A DNA stretch of 64,000 bases from Bimuria novae-zelandiae CBS 107.79 (taxonomy: Eukaryota > Ascomycota > Dothideomycetes > Pleosporales > Didymosphaeriaceae): contig ML976668.1 in assembly GCA_010015655.1 (NCBI GenBank), positions 124,001-188,000 of the forward strand. The letters run 5' to 3'. Within the stretch, counting starts at the first letter, position 1. Each line of letters begins with the position of its first letter. This document shows, piece by piece, positions 12,249 to 25,730 of this stretch. A model generated the notes under the pieces. It was not told the DNA's origin and ran no database searches. It was given only the letters and a program-made list of their open reading frames with translations. Position numbers and translations under genes: made by a program.

Positions 12249-15200
12249 CTAATAACTAGTAAACTTAAAATTAATTATTAATATTTACCTAACTAACTAG
12301 TTCCCGTATAATTCATTAGTTAGAACAGAATTAAGTCTAATTAGGACCCTAGATAAATACTTCTATAACAAAACTTTAACTAGAGGATAAATCTAAAGAG
12401 TCTACTAAAGCTATGAATAGACAAGATTTAGTATGTAAGTAAGATTTAGTAAAGAGTTTATAAGCCTAACTAAAACTTTTATAAGCAAAAGTAGACCTAC
12501 TATTAAAGTAAATCCTAGCTACTAGATTAGTCGGTATCTACGACTAAATCATATATAATAAATACTACGACACCTATAGCTTTTATATACATTTGACATT
12601 CTTTACTAACACCTAGTCTATCCTAAGTTAAGCTATCTAGACGGATCTTGTTAATTAAGTTACTATTAGATAGAGTTAAGTCTATCTTTTATTAATAGTA
12701 CGCCTCTATCTAGAATCATTTTAAAATTAATTTAAATTACTTTCAGAGTAAACGCTATTATATAGCATTAACCTAAGGATATACTATAGAAATAGTTTAT
12801 AAATACTTACAACCCTAGTACCTAACTATTTTATCATAATAATAGTTTTAAAGTGTAAATGAAATAATTATTTTACTTCTAATTTTCTTTATTTTTAGAA
12901 ATAAGGACGCTAACTATTGAACCTAGTTTTAATCCTTAGAAATATCCATTAAGGAAACCTTCCTTGCCTTTAAAGCATAATTCCTAAGTATAGGAAATAA
13001 AGGAAAAGTATATTTTAATAAATAAATTTTATTTTTATAAAAGAAAATTACGCTTTCCATAAGGATTCTAAATATATAATTTAAGCCCTTGTTGAATAAC
13101 TATTTTAATAAAAGAGGAACTTACCTTCTTATTTTTAATTTTAAGCAATAAGATGCTCCTTGTTAATTACATGCTAGCCTTACTATTAATAATATATACT
13201 CCTAGTTAAAGCTTTCTTTTAAAAAGCCTATAGTTAGCTCTAGTAAAAACGGAAGCGTCCTTACGCGTATAAGGACATTATACGTACTATTAAAGGAGTC
13301 TAGTCTAGATTCTCCCTAGGATAAGACAAGATAACTTTTAGTTCTATCTAAGCTATTAGTTAAGGCTTACTATATTTATAGATAGTTAAGCTATTATATT
13401 TATAAACATCCTAATCTACGCGTTTATATGATTAGAGTTAATTAAAATTTTAATAAGGAATTCATTAGCGCTAATGAAGTATTAGTAACAGGAAATAATG
13501 ATATTTAGAAAATTACTCCGCCCTAAGTATAAGTACGTGCAATCTCACTAATATTAATTTATTATATTTACTAAGATGCCTGCATTTCTACAATATCCTT
13601 ATTTATTATGTTTAAGAAATTAGAATTTAACTTTATGCCCTTCATAATACTAGTATCTAAGGTTTTTTCTAAATACTTCTTTCGTAAAATTATTATCTGT
13701 TTCTATTTAAAAACTAATCACAAAGCTACCCTATTAGATTACAGTTAAAGGAGTTTCTAACTAACTTTAGGATTCCTATTAATACATACATTCGTCTCTA
13801 TATAAATATTAATAGAAAAACAATTCGTAACTACCCTTTTATATTTATAAATCTTAGATTTTAAGACTATATTAGTAGTCTAAGACGGATAAAGCGATTT
13901 TAAATTTAACTTAATATCATATAAAATTAGATTATATAGTTATTAAAGTATACTTAGAACTATAATCTATCTAAGAATATCTTGATATAGTTAGAACTAC
14001 TTATTACTACTTAAAAGATAACGTAAGACCTTAAACGCTAAGACGCCCTATAGGAATAAAATAATTTTTAGAAATACTATAGTCTTTTTTATTACATTTA
14101 AAGATTTCTTTATCTTCCTTACGTCCTTATTCCTAAACGTACTATTACTATCTTGCCTACTCCAAAGTCTACTTTTCTTAAACTAGCGGAACCTATTCAT
14201 TCCCCTATAATTGCTCTTATATTATCCAACGCTTTCTATTTTATTATAAACCGCCCTACTAATAAATTCTTTACTACCTCTCTATACAAGATTAAATAAA
14301 TATTAGACTATATTTAATATCTGAAGCTAAATGGTAATCGTAATAATATGAAACTTATTAAAGAAATCTTTTAAGTATCTATAGCCAGTTCTAAAATATT
14401 TTTTGCAAGACAGTATCAGATTAACTATTTAAATATTAACTATTTAATTATAAAATTATCTTGACTAAACCTCTCCTAAACTTATTTCGCCCCTTATAGA
14501 AGTCTAGTGTTAAGGAACTTAAGGCAAATGTTACTAAATATCTTAAGCAGGATTATATTAAATATAGTTAGAGCCTTTTTATAGCTTATATTCATTGTAC
14601 ATAGAAGGCTAATGGAGATTTTTGCGTTTATATTAATTATTATAAGCTTAATTTATTAATCCGTAAGGATACTTACCCTATTTCTTATATTAATGAACTA
14701 TTAGCTTGCCTAACTAAGTTTAAGTTTTTTATAAAGCTTAATATCTAAGCTATCTTTAACAAGATCTGCATAGATCCTGCATCGAAAGAGTATACAATCT
14801 TAAGGACAAAACATAGAACCTATAAGTGTAAGGTCCTTCCCTTTGGACTTTATAATAGTCCCGCCACCTATTAGTAGTATATAAACAACGTCCTAAGTAA
14901 CTACTTAAATAATTTTTATAGAACTTACCTTAATAATATTTTAATCTATTTTAAAACCTATAAGGAGTATATTAAATAGGTAAAAAAGACACTCCTTCGC
15001 CTTTATAAAGCAGGTTTATAGGATAATATTCAAAAGACTAAATTCTATATAGACTCGGTCTATTATCTTCGTTATATCCTAACTAACACTAAACTAGGAG
15101 TTAGCCTAAATAAAGTAGAAGCCTTCTAGAACTAGAAACGCTATATAATTATTACTCATATTAAGTTCTTCCTTAGGTTCGCGGGCTTTTATTACTAATT

Positions 15201-15429
15201 TATTTAAAATTTCTTTCACATTACCTAGTCCCTAAGTACTCTCTAGAGTCCCTATGTCCCCTTTATATAGAACTTAGAATGTGATACTACGTTTAAGTAT
15301 ATTAGATACGTCCTACTAGCTATCCCTATGATATATTATTTTAATTTAAAGTTCTTTACTTAAGTAAAAATAAATACTTCTAATAGCGTAATCTCTAGTA
15401 TATTATTTTAGCAATATTTAAATGGAAAG
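12249..15429 (+). mobile_element. Degraded Ty3/Gypsy element, left part (gag? to RNase H)
   Basis: From about 14,480 the plus strand reads as Gypsy reverse transcriptase full of stops: KELKANVTKYL, then INYYKLNLLIRKDTYPISYI, then TYKCKVLPFGLYNSPATY, then LNNILIYF at the YLDDIL-type position, and FLRFAGFYY before RNase H. The stretch 12,249-14,470 is AT-rich and should hold gag and protease, but no motif could be read safely. The element is split at 15,429/15,430 by a Copia insertion; removing that insertion and one GAAAG copy restores the frame into 21,708 onward. Confidence 0.75.
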
Positions 15430-15690
15430 TGTTGGATAGGCTCTCACTAGTGAAAGGAAAGGAACTGAAAACGGATTACATTCGAAGATTGATTATTAAT
15501 TGTTCGTTCTATCTACTGAGGAGCGAAGTACATCGCGGGGTATGGAAGCTAGTCCCATATGGGGCTCGCTCCACATATGTAGTGTTTCGCAACACGACAG
15601 AGGTCTCGACGACCATTAACAGGATGCTCGCTCCTCCACACACGCATTCCTTATAACACGCCTAAGGCCTTTAAGATTGTTAATCTGACA
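15430..15690 (-). repeat. LTR (left) of minus-strand Copia element
   Basis: 261 bp. Compared with the right LTR its outer (left) half keeps G and C while its inner (right) half shows A and T, for example cattaacagg against cattgacggg. Confidence 0.92.
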
Positions 15691-18600
15691 CTAGAAGTCT
15701 TTTCTTTCTCGATATTAATTATACACATGAAGGATCAAATATCTAAACTTAAATGCGCTAGGCAGAGATCGTAGGTCTCTGCACCTAGCCCTTAACTTAG
15801 ACTATTACCTTATTACTATTAATAAATTGTTTTAGGGCGCGGTTTAGTAATGCCTTCGTGAAAGCGTCCGCAGGGTTGTCTTTACCGTTAATCTATTAGA
15901 TCTCTATAATCTCGCGGCGTTTGTATAACTAGCGCAGTGCCATAATATTAATTATAAAGCGCTTTTCCTTAGTTATCCCAAGTTTTACAAGGCACTCGTA
16001 TAGGGAGTACGAGTCTATACAAATAACTAAGGGAACTATAGGCAGACCAAGGCGCTCTGTAATTATCTATAAGGTAGTAGTAATAGTAATGCCTATGTTA
16101 AACCCGTTAACTATGCCGTAGATCTTAGAGGCTAGTACGCTCCGTGTAACACGCTTGCACTTTATTAAGCTATAGTGTATTACGTTGCCGCAGATTGTAA
16201 AGGTATTATTAACATTTATAGACTTATTAATAAGCATAAGTATGAAGCCTAGCTGCGAGCTAAGGTCCTTGTTATTAGTAAAGAAGCTATCTACGAATAC
16301 TATTAGTTTAGCGTCGATAAAGTTAACAGGTACGTAGCGTAGTCCACGGTTAAGATTCTCTATCTACTATTTAAGGCGCTTGTTAAGCGCCTTAATATCC
16401 TTATCTAAAGGTTGCTGCGCTTAAGCTGCTACAAACAAGTTAAAAGACGCTTCTAGTTAATATATTAATACGATGTACGCCCCGCGGGCGCGCTATTTAG
16501 TGTACTATTACGCGTAATTAGGAGTATTAATGTTAATAAGCTTAATCTTTCCTCCTTATTTCTTTTACTTAAGGTTTAAGATTGCTTTGCTATTTTCTAT
16601 CTTAAGCGTGTAACTATTAAAGTCTAGTTACACGCCTAGCGTTAGGATAGTCTTTAGCTTTAATTAGAACTATGCGTCCTCGAGCTTTTTCTCTTTAAGC
16701 GATAAGAATGTGGCTATCCTAAGTATAAGGGTATTATTAGTCTACATGCTAATAAGTCCGAAGGCGTCTACGTCCTTATTTATAACTAATAAGTAAGGGT
16801 CGTACATTAATGTAGACATGTCTAATTCCTTATAGTGGTGTCTATAGTACGTTGTTTACTAATGAACCCCTGCCTCTGCGATCCCGTATAGCGGTTTAAT
16901 TACGTGAAGCAGCGTGCCTTCTAGATATTTTAACACTAGTTCTAAGGGGAGATGTGCGAGAATTATCCTCTAGAGATTTATCTACGCTTAAGGATATGCC
17001 TGTGTTATATCGCGTAGCTTAATAGTTATTTTACGTTATATAAGTTCGGGCGCTAGGGCCATAATTAGACGCTAGCTATAGCGTTAAATAGTTAGAAACT
17101 ATATTAAAATAGCTTCCTTGCTATAGTCCTAGTAGCCTTAGATAACTAGACGGGATTTTTTATAGGGCTTGGTTATTTTTCCTTTAACCTCTTGTACAAG
17201 ACGTAATTTAAAAATTTAGATCCCGCCGTGTAATTCTTTATTATATAGTTTAAACTTAAACACTTTATAGCCTACGAGGTTACTAATCTCTTAATTATTA
17301 GACGCCTTAAAGGGTGCGCCTAGGGTCGTGGTGACCCTATTATTACGTAGCTTAATCGCTAGCTTATGGTTGGCCTCCTCCTTCTCCGTCATGTACACAT
17401 TCGCCTTGCGCTTGTTTTTCGATCCTAGGGGACGGCCTCTCTTGCGCGGTTGCGCTGCTATAGGTACTTCCACATTTGTAGGTGGCTTATGTAGTGCGTA
17501 TAGCGCATTAGGGTTGCTCTAGAGGTGGTCTGGTCTATAGTATAGCTTGACAACAGTTGATCTGAATGTTGTTAGACTATTGACCATGTTAACAGTGACG
17601 TTGTGGCCGTCTATGCTAGCGATTTTGTATAGGCCGTTCTAGCCGTTACTTTCTCTCTAGATTAAAACCTCGCTTTATAGCGGGAGTGCGAGTACGTCTT
17701 TAGAAGCAGGTCCGTTCTAGGTGTTTAGGGCGTTTATAACTTGGCGCTTTATAGTAATCTTACGTAAGGTTTTTATTACCTTTTAAATAGCCTCGCTGCG
17801 CTTAACTATTAATAGTAATAGTAGTAACTCTATTATTATACGTGGGTACGCCCTAAAGACTAGCAAAGTTAGGACTAGCCTGTTAGGGCTAGCTATATCG
17901 TTAATAGCTTTTATAGCTATTTAGAGGATCGCTTTGTTAGACATAGTGTTGGTAAACTTAATATGAAGTATATCCCATGCGCGGCGTAGGGGCGCATAAT
18001 ACCTCTTAGTCTTGCCTATAGGCTAGTGCGCCTCCGTAGGCACTTGTTTGCACGTTACTCCTATAATCTTTACCTTAGCGTGGAACTCTGCGCTCGCGAA
18101 GTTAGTGCCTGCATTGTGTGTAATAATATCCGGCGGGTCTTGGTAGGTGTTAATCCATAACATCCGTAGTGCCTGCCACGTCTCCTTGGCCGAAATAGCG
18201 CTGAGGAACTTCGCGCCTTAAAACGTAGTGGACTTATTAACCACGTGTAGTACGGGCTTGTTGCCTAGGTATATTACGTTAATAAGGATTTCGTAGTTAA
18301 AGTAGTAATTATCTTTAAAGGTAAACTTAAATCGGCGCGGCGCGGAGCTATTTAGTTAATAATAATAATAGAACTTTGTAATTTCCTTAAGAGTTCTTTC
18401 TTTAAAGTTGTTATAACTAGCGTTCTTTAATAGCTTAACGAGTCGTATAATAGCTAGGTGCTTAAACTAGCGATGTAGCTATCTTAACTTAGTTTTTATT
18501 AGAAACATTGTTGCGCGCTCTCTCTTATTAAGATAGAACTATGGATATCCCTATTTACGGATTACTAGGGTGCGGTGTTCTCCTTGTACGAGCTTATTTG

Positions 18601-21440
18601 TGGTGTTGTTAAAATAGATATTTAACCTGTCTATATCCGCAAGGCATAGTAGGAACGGTGTAGGCGCTTTAAGTACCTTAAAATTAATTTTCCTAATCTC
18701 CGTAGAGACCTGCGCAGTGCTAATAGACGCGGTAACACTGCCTTTACCAAATTTAATAGATGCTTTTCCTGCCGTGGATATGTCTATCGTGACTATTAGG
18801 TCTTCTTGTGTTAGCGCGAGGTATTGTTCCCTGCCAACCGTGGATACATTAGCGGCGCTAGTATTAGGCAGGATTCCCTAGTACACGGATCGCGCGTATT
18901 AGTCCTTAATAAGAAACTACGACGCTGGCGTTAATAGTGCGCGTTTATTATAAATATCGTCGCTAGAGATATAGTGTAGAAATGCTTAATCTGCGAGGCA
19001 TTATTCCTTAAAGAATTATTATTTAACATACGTAACTGTGACGCTATTATTATTATCCTTGTCCTTATAGACTTCCTTTTCTCTCTAGCCTTTTTAGTTA
19101 TACTAGGTCGCGTGTTTAATTCCTTTATACTCCGCAAGGTACACGGAGAAGTCTACAGGCGGTTATGTGTCTGCAAAGTAACATGTAGAAAAGAACTACG
19201 CGTAGGCGGCCTTACGTTCTTTATTTATATAGTTAGTTAACTAGTAGCCTTCCTTTTAGTAGATAAAACACTTCTTCTTCTAGCGTGGCGTGAATCCACG
19301 TACGCTGTTATAGCTATTAAAGCGCTAATTACCTTTATTACTTGCTTAGCCTCCTTAGAATCTACCGCTAAATCCACCTCCGCCTCTAAATCCTCCTCTA
19401 AATCTACCTCTAAATCCCCCTCTAAATCCCCCTTAATCTCTTTTATTGCTATTGTAGCGATAGTCTAGGTAGTACTAGTCCTCCGTAAGCGTCTTACTCT
19501 CTATTAGTATTTATATCGTGTGCTAACGTGTAAGGTGCGTCTTAATTATAGACTATAAATCTAAAAAGAGTCCTTCGCAGATTATGGCTGGCTTAAAGAG
19601 TACTATTTTAAGTTCTAGAACTTTATAGCACGTGTTAATAATAATTATACGTAGGGTATTTTTACTTTTAAAGCTCTTACTAAGCGCGCGTTAGCATAAC
19701 TATAGCTTATTAAATAAGATCTATAGTACCTTATATAAGCCTTTATTAAGGTTCTCCGTGCGCGTACGGGCGAAGGTTATAGTTATTTAGTCCATGTAAT
19801 AGTATTAATAGTAGACGTTATAATTAAAGTAGTTCTTAATCGCTGTGTACGCATTAGAAAAGCTATTGCCTCTGTTCATAACTTATATATAGAACATCTC
19901 TGCTCGTCCTGTAAGAATACGAGGAAACATAGCATGGAACTGCTCTTTATAGATGTTTACCTGCTAATAGATACTAAAGAAGATCTTAATTTTATTATTA
20001 AGCAGATTGTACGCGTCTCTCGTGTATTTTTTGCTATTATCCTAGAGCTTAGAGAACTGTGTGATTGTATTAGCGTTAAGTTAGTCGTTACGGGACTAGC
20101 GCGGCGGCAGCGTCTTATATAAATTATGTAGTAGCTTAGGTGGTCTGCCAGGTACACTGTTTATAGGTTGTTGTAGAAATGGCGTAATTTCGCGATATAT
20201 AATCGCTAGCGGCCGTGCCTGCGTTTGTAGTTGCTATTGCTATAATTACGCGCCTTATTTTTACTATTATTAAGACTAAGGTCCTCCAAGCGCACTACTT
20301 ATAAAGGGCGATTATTAACTATTAGTGCTTTATCTTGTTATTTAGGTTTCCTCTATTTAGTACACTAGTTGTAGCCCCTGTGTTTTAGATTAGTTTCGAG
20401 CGTTGTATCCTACTCCGTGCTACTCGCCTTGCTATAAGTGCTCTAGCTATTGCTTGTCTCGCTACGAGTGCTCTGGCCGCTGCGGCTGCTGCTGTGACTG
20501 CAATACATGTGTACTAGCTAGCGGGCTATCCTGCTGCGGTTATTACTTAGCTATAAGAGCTATTTATTATGTGTTCTGCTAGCGCTTGTATGCCTTCGAT
20601 TATTGGTCGAATATCGTGGCTTGGAATTCTATAGGGTCCTATTTAGGAACGTTCTCTATAGTTAATAGATTATATAGAGAATTAGTAAGCCTAGCGCGGT
20701 TATTGCCTGTGTAGACTCCTCTATGCCGTAGGACTATCTTTAGAGACTTTAATATACCGCGATTAACCTTAAAAAATAGCTCTTTTGTCTATCCTTTAAA
20801 ATTATAATAGTAATCTGTAAAGAGGTTATCGTCCTAGACTATTACTATATTATAATTATAAATAATTTTAGCAACTTAGGTTATTGCGTGTGTTTCGTTT
20901 GCGTCTGCCGGTGCAGGTGTATCCTAGAGAGATGTGTTAATAACATCTAGCGCCACTAGATATAGGCAGTCTCCTATAAGGTGTTAGGTAGTGAATTTAG
21001 CCTAGATAGAAGTAGCTTCCCCGTGTTTATTTAAGCCATGCTCTAACTAATTATCGCGTAGTTAAGCTTAAGCTTAAGTATTAGCATCGCCTACTGCGCT
21101 ATCGCTACTCTAGTTATCTACTATTATACTAGCGGGTGTTAACTTATTATCGTTATAGTTGTCTTGTTAGTTAGTTATTTCTAACGTGTGTTAGTATATA
21201 TAACTTGGTCGTCCGAAGACGTTCGTACGGTAAATTATAATACGTTACTAACGCGCTCTGTGTCCGCGAATTAGCCTAAACTAGTAGCTTTAGAGGTTAG
21301 TTAAAAGTGCTTTATATTATCTCTGCCTTGCTCTATTCTTAGCACATTCTGCATTGACCCGAGATTTCTTACGTCGGGCTATTAATAGTCTATCTCTTCT
21401 ACCTTGCTGTCTGTGATCGCCTTAAGTAATTATTAATTAG

Positions 21441-21702
21441 TGTTAGATAGGCTTTTACTAGTGAAAGGAAAGGAACTAAAAACGGATTATATTTAAAGAT
21501 TAATTATTAATTGTTCGTTCTATCTACTAAGGAGCGAAGTACATCGCGGGGTATGGAAGCTAGTCCCATATGGGGCTCGCTCCACACATGTAGTGTTTCG
21601 CAACACGATAGAGGGTCTCGACGACCATTGACGGGATGCTCGCTCCTCCACACACGCATTCCTTGTGACACGCCTGAGGCCTTTGAGATTGTTAATCCGA
21701 CA
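21441..21702 (-). repeat. LTR (right) of minus-strand Copia element
   Basis: 262 bp. Mutated in its left, inner half (ggcttttac against ggctctcac) and clean in its right, outer half. Followed by GAAAG. Confidence 0.92.
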
Positions 21703-21707
21703 GAAAG

Positions 21708-22170
21708 ACCTATTTTATCGCCTTTTATAGCCACATCCTAACTAGATCTAAGCTAAACTAAGAGATCTATAATAAAGAGCTTATTACTATTATTACTATA
21801 TTTACTAAATAGCGTGCTAAACTCGCCTTAGTCTAAACCCTAATTTAGGTCCTATTGGACTATTCCTCCTTAGAATACTTCATTACTACTAGGGTTTTTA
21901 ATACTAAATAAGCTAAATAGGCGGAACTACTAGCGTCCTTTAACTTTTAAATTAAGATTCTATCTAAGATGAGCAAAATTAAAGTAGATATCTGTAATAA
22001 CGAGCTCAGGCTTCACCATCGCAGGCAGAAGATGCACGTTAAGGAGATATATTGCCTCTATTTTAGCTACACTAAGATAGAGAGGAAAGTAATCTATAGG
22101 ATACTCACGAAAGAACGGACAATAGTATATGCGCTAGACCTAAAGGGACTAGTATTTTACGTAATTATAT
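21708..22170 (+). mobile_element. Right part of the Gypsy element split by Copia (RNase H end)
   Basis: Reading continues from 15,429 in frame as LNGK|TYFIAFYSHIL, then RSKLN and EIYNKELITII, the conserved Gypsy RNase H block, with stops. A short stretch at 21,969-22,172 is open (starting MSKIKVDICNN) but is only the continuation of this relic. Sequence beyond about 22,200 reads as another Gypsy on the opposite strand. Confidence 0.75.
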
Positions 22171-23084
22171 AATTTTTAACTAATCTATTTATGTATCTCC
22201 GTTATATTACCTCCTTTTAAAGAAAATTTATTTTTAAATTTTATATATTTACTTCCTCCTTTATTATTTCCTTTAAGCTAACCTCCCTTTATAAATAGCT
22301 TTAGTATTATTACCTATTATTTTTAGGTTTTTATCCGCATCGTAAGCTTATAACTATGTTTTTAATTACGCTAGTAGGCTAGCTTTATTAAAGTAGGCCT
22401 AATAGTAATTTTTTTTTTCCTAATATAGTGCTCTAACAAAGCCTTAGGCGTTATACTAGGTCGGATTAGTGTTATAGCTAGTCTAAGAGGCCTTATACTA
22501 TAGGAGTCTATAATAAAAGTAGCTATAAAAATTCTTATATAAACTATTTTAAATTATTATTAACTTTAATTAGCTCTTCCTTAGGTTTAACTTAGCTAGA
22601 TAGTAGGTTTAACAAAGTCTTATATAGGTAGTCTACGTAGAAGACGTTGTTTATGTACCTATATTATAGGAGCTTTACGCGATAAGAGTAACTATTTATC
22701 TCTATAATAGGATAAGGTTTATACTTTTGCTAGTTAAGCTTTTAGCTAGGATAATTAGCGGTAAAGCCTTTTAAAGTAATATAAATCTTATCTCTTATCG
22801 TAAAATTAAGTTCTTAACGCTTTTTATTTACTTACTATTATTATTATTTTTGCGCTTAAGTAATTTTAGTAATTAGCTTTATAGCATCGTAGTAGTCCTT
22901 TATATAGTTTTAGGCTTGTTCGCGGGACATCTGTTTGCAGGTAGTAGGCAAAGACTCAGGACGTTCCTCCTAGTCCTAGTAATAAATTGGCTTGTGGCCG
23001 AACTCGATTTTGTACAGTGATAGGTCGGTGGTCTTATAGGGTAGGATAGCTTAGGCCTAGTCTGTGTATAGTAGTAGGACTAAC

Positions 23085-23176
23085 TAATTATCCTAATTAT
23101 AGTGAACGAAGCGTTAAAGATGCTAATTAATAATTATCTTAATTATAGGAAACGAAGCATTAAAGACGCTAATTAA
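23085..23176. repeat. 46-bp tandem duplication inside Gypsy relic
   Basis: 23,085-23,130 and 23,131-23,176 are two adjacent 46-bp copies that differ at about six positions. 46 is not a multiple of three, so the duplication also shifts the integrase frame. Confidence 0.85.
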
Positions 23177-23534
23177 TATATTAATTTACAAGTAGTAGGC
23201 TATTAAGAGCTTTTGCTTAATTCTTATAACTTAGTGAAGCTTACCTATAAATGCTAAGGTAAACTAAGGACCTTAATTAAAGATAATTAATCTTAGTAGG
23301 CTAAAGACGCGCTAGATATAGTAGTAGTATATATTAGCTACTTACTTAGCTATTATAGTCTTATATTAAGGTAGTGAGAAGCAGCGCTTGCTTAATTAGT
23401 CTATTATAATAAAGACGTAGTTATACACTTTTTAATTATATAGAAATAACTCAAAGTTAATAAATATATACTACTAAGATTAGGAAGGTATTAGTAAAGA
23501 CTTAAAAAGACTAAGAGTCTTATTATAAAGTATA

Positions 23535-25730
23535 ACGTGGTTCACCACCAAGCGGGCCAACCCCACCGAGCGGGCCACTTTTTAAAAGCTAGTCTATTAC
23601 GAAGCGCCTCCTATAACACTACTATAATTTATTATAATTCGCAAAATATAGAAATATTATTTAAACTTATAACTATTAAATATATCTATAATTTCTTCTG
23701 TGCAGGTACAAGCGTTATAGCTAGCTTTGCTATAATATTTATAGCGCCTTTACCTACGCACCCTCTTTACAAACTCTTTACCCTCCTTTTACCTACTACT
23801 ATTCTTTTTAGCTATTAAATTAACTACCTCTTTTACTATAAATATTTTAGCTACCTAAATATACTTTCTCTTTTAACTTTTTATTTTTATTACCTTATAA
23901 AGCCCTACTATTTTTTATTATATTAATATTGTTTCGTGCCCTATTAATGTAACATCTTTATTAAGCTGCTTAATAGCTCTAAGAAGCGGAGAAACTAGCA
24001 AATCTCTATACTTTTATACACGCTTATAAACTAGCATTAACTAAGCCTCTATCTCGCGGAGGTTACTTGGTGTTTTTAATTCCTATAGGGTGTCTTCTGC
24101 GTTAGGTGGAGTTGGCGTACGAAGAACCATATTAAGTCTTAATAACACCGCCTCTAGGTTGTATAAGACTAATCTAGCGCCTCTAAAGCCTGCGCAGATA
24201 TTCGCCTTTATTATTACTTTCTTAAAAGCTACTTTAAAGGCTAGTAGAAAGGCGTCTTTCTTAATCTACTTAGTGCTATACTATGCTAAGCTACTAATCT
24301 TATTACTATACGCCCGCTTTAACGGCGAAAAACAACCCACATTAAGTAGCTATAAGAGGTGTAATAAGTATAAAAGTATATAGAGAATAATAATCTTCTC
24401 TTCCTTATAGTATTTATAGAATTCGTGTAAGCAGTAGCTCTTATAACTATCTATAATTAGTAGTTAGTATGCACCTACACTACGCGCCTTAGTATAGGTA
24501 TTAAAATACTTTAGCTAGGTAAGACTAACTTTAATAACTTAGTCTTAAAGTAGATTATAAAACTAAGACGTAATTAGGACCCTACTAAAGAAAATAAAAA
24601 AGGGTAATAAAGTCTAGCCTTTAGCACTAACTCCTTAAATATTAGTAATTTACTTATAATTACTAAGTAAAATTGTTTTTAGGTTACTTTACTTTTTAAA
24701 GCCTATAAAGACTATCTAACCTTATATTACCCCTATTATAAAGCCTATCTCGTTAAAGTTATACGTATTATTATTAGTAATACTGTACTTAGCTTTAGTA
24801 TTAGTAACTAGCTTAAACTAGGGCATTATAACGCGTAGATTTTTATTTAAGACTTATTAATAATGTAACAGGAACAATCGCTCGTCGACACGAGAACCCT
24901 TGGCCAGTCAAGACAGGATTCGAGATCATCCGAAAACCGACACTCATCCGTATCGGACCAATTTCGGATCTATCAGACCGATGGGGAACTACGGATCCGA
25001 TTCGGACCTATTTCGGATCCATCAGACCGACGGTCAACCTATGGCAGATATGTGCTAGCTAGCCATCTAGGAAGAGGTGTATTTAGAGGAGCTTGGGGCC
25101 TTTGTAGTTCAGTACCTTTTCCGTATCCTTTCGTACCAGGCCTATAGGCACTTAATTCATTCGAGGCTACATTCTTATACACGCACTCCCACATGCCTCT
25201 GCTAGGAGATACGCCAACATCGATCCTTTGAGTGACCTGCGCCGATACAAATAATTATATAAATAGCTTCTTTAAAGCTTAATTTTTAGTATATATATTT
25301 TAAGCCTATTTACTTAGTGCTTATTAATAGGCTCTCTACCGCGCTTAGTAAGTAGATTATTAGCTATATCTTAGACTATATTCCTTATTATACCTATTCC
25401 TTACTAGTTAAGCTTAAGTATATATTAGACTAAAGCCTCTTCCTCTAGCTTAGTTAGCTTTTTTAAATTAGGCTTATAATCGCGTCGAGAAAGGGCTTTT
25501 AAGTATTATTATTATATTATTATTTAAGACACGCTAAAAGCTGTAATAATATATTTTTTACTTTTATTATAATTTTTAATTATAGCTTAGATAGTAAGCT
25601 ATAGTACGCTTTTAGTATAAGGTTATTACGCGTTATATTATAATAGCATTATAGTATAAGCTAGAGGTAGGCTATATTTAGCAAAGTTAGCCCGTTTGAT
25701 GGGGTTGGCCCGCTCGGTGGTGAACCACGT
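23535..25730 (-). mobile_element. pogo/Fot1-type (Tc1-mariner) DNA transposon, TSD TA, degraded
   Basis: The ends are inverted repeats starting ACGTGGTTCACCACC (left) and its complement (right), continuing for about 45 bp with a repeated GCGGGCCA motif, flanked by TA at 23,533-23,534 and 25,731-25,732. The minus strand reads as pogo transposase: an N-terminal CENP-B type DNA-binding region at about 25,680-25,260, then, after the solo LTR, about 24,850-24,600 (IFKELVLKARLYYPFF), the region after the first catalytic Asp. TAA/TAG codons interrupt everything. Without the inserted LTR (386 bp plus 5 bp) the element is about 1.8 kb, near the usual Fot1 size. The plus-strand open stretch at 24,090-24,383 is antisense to the transposase. 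Confidence 0.85.
24864..25249 (+). repeat. Solo LTR, 386 bp, target duplication AATAA, inside the pogo element
   Basis: Starts TGTAACAGG and ends GCCGATACA, with AATAA at 24,859-24,863 and 25,250-25,254. It is the reverse complement family member of 4,955-5,339. It keeps high GC and inner direct repeats (the phrase ggatc.atcagaccga occurs twice). It splits the pogo transposase and is therefore younger than it. Confidence 0.9.

Larger units (their letters stand above)
15430..21702 (-). mobile_element. Complete Ty1/Copia retrotransposon on minus strand, TSD GAAAG, nested in Gypsy
   Basis: LTRs at 15,430-15,690 (261 bp) and 21,441-21,702 (262 bp) have ends TGTTGGAT (from TGTCGGAT) and ATCCGACA. 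GAAAG lies at 15,425-15,429 and 21,703-21,707. On the minus strand, 19,300-19,450 gives a glycine-arginine-phenylalanine-rich gag tail (RGGFRGG type) followed by a zinc-knuckle remnant (KKKCFIY at the CFIC position); 17,473-17,400 gives an AT-hook-like RKRGRPLGSKNK linker between integrase and reverse transcriptase; about 16,900-16,400 is reverse transcriptase (IKPLYGIAEAG); and 15,840-15,900 is the RNase H end (DNPADAFTKALLNRALKQF). Stops interrupt all domains. It is a different Copia lineage from 7,035-12,243, judged from the linker and motifs. Confidence 0.93.

Noticed and set aside
17291..17473. AT-hook-like protein (RKRGRPLGSKNK) as a separate gene
   Set aside because: It is a surviving open stretch of the minus-strand Copia polyprotein; neighbours on both sides read as integrase and reverse transcriptase.
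24090..24383. 97-codon plus-strand open frame
   Set aside because: Antisense to the pogo transposase relic, and inside a degraded transposon.
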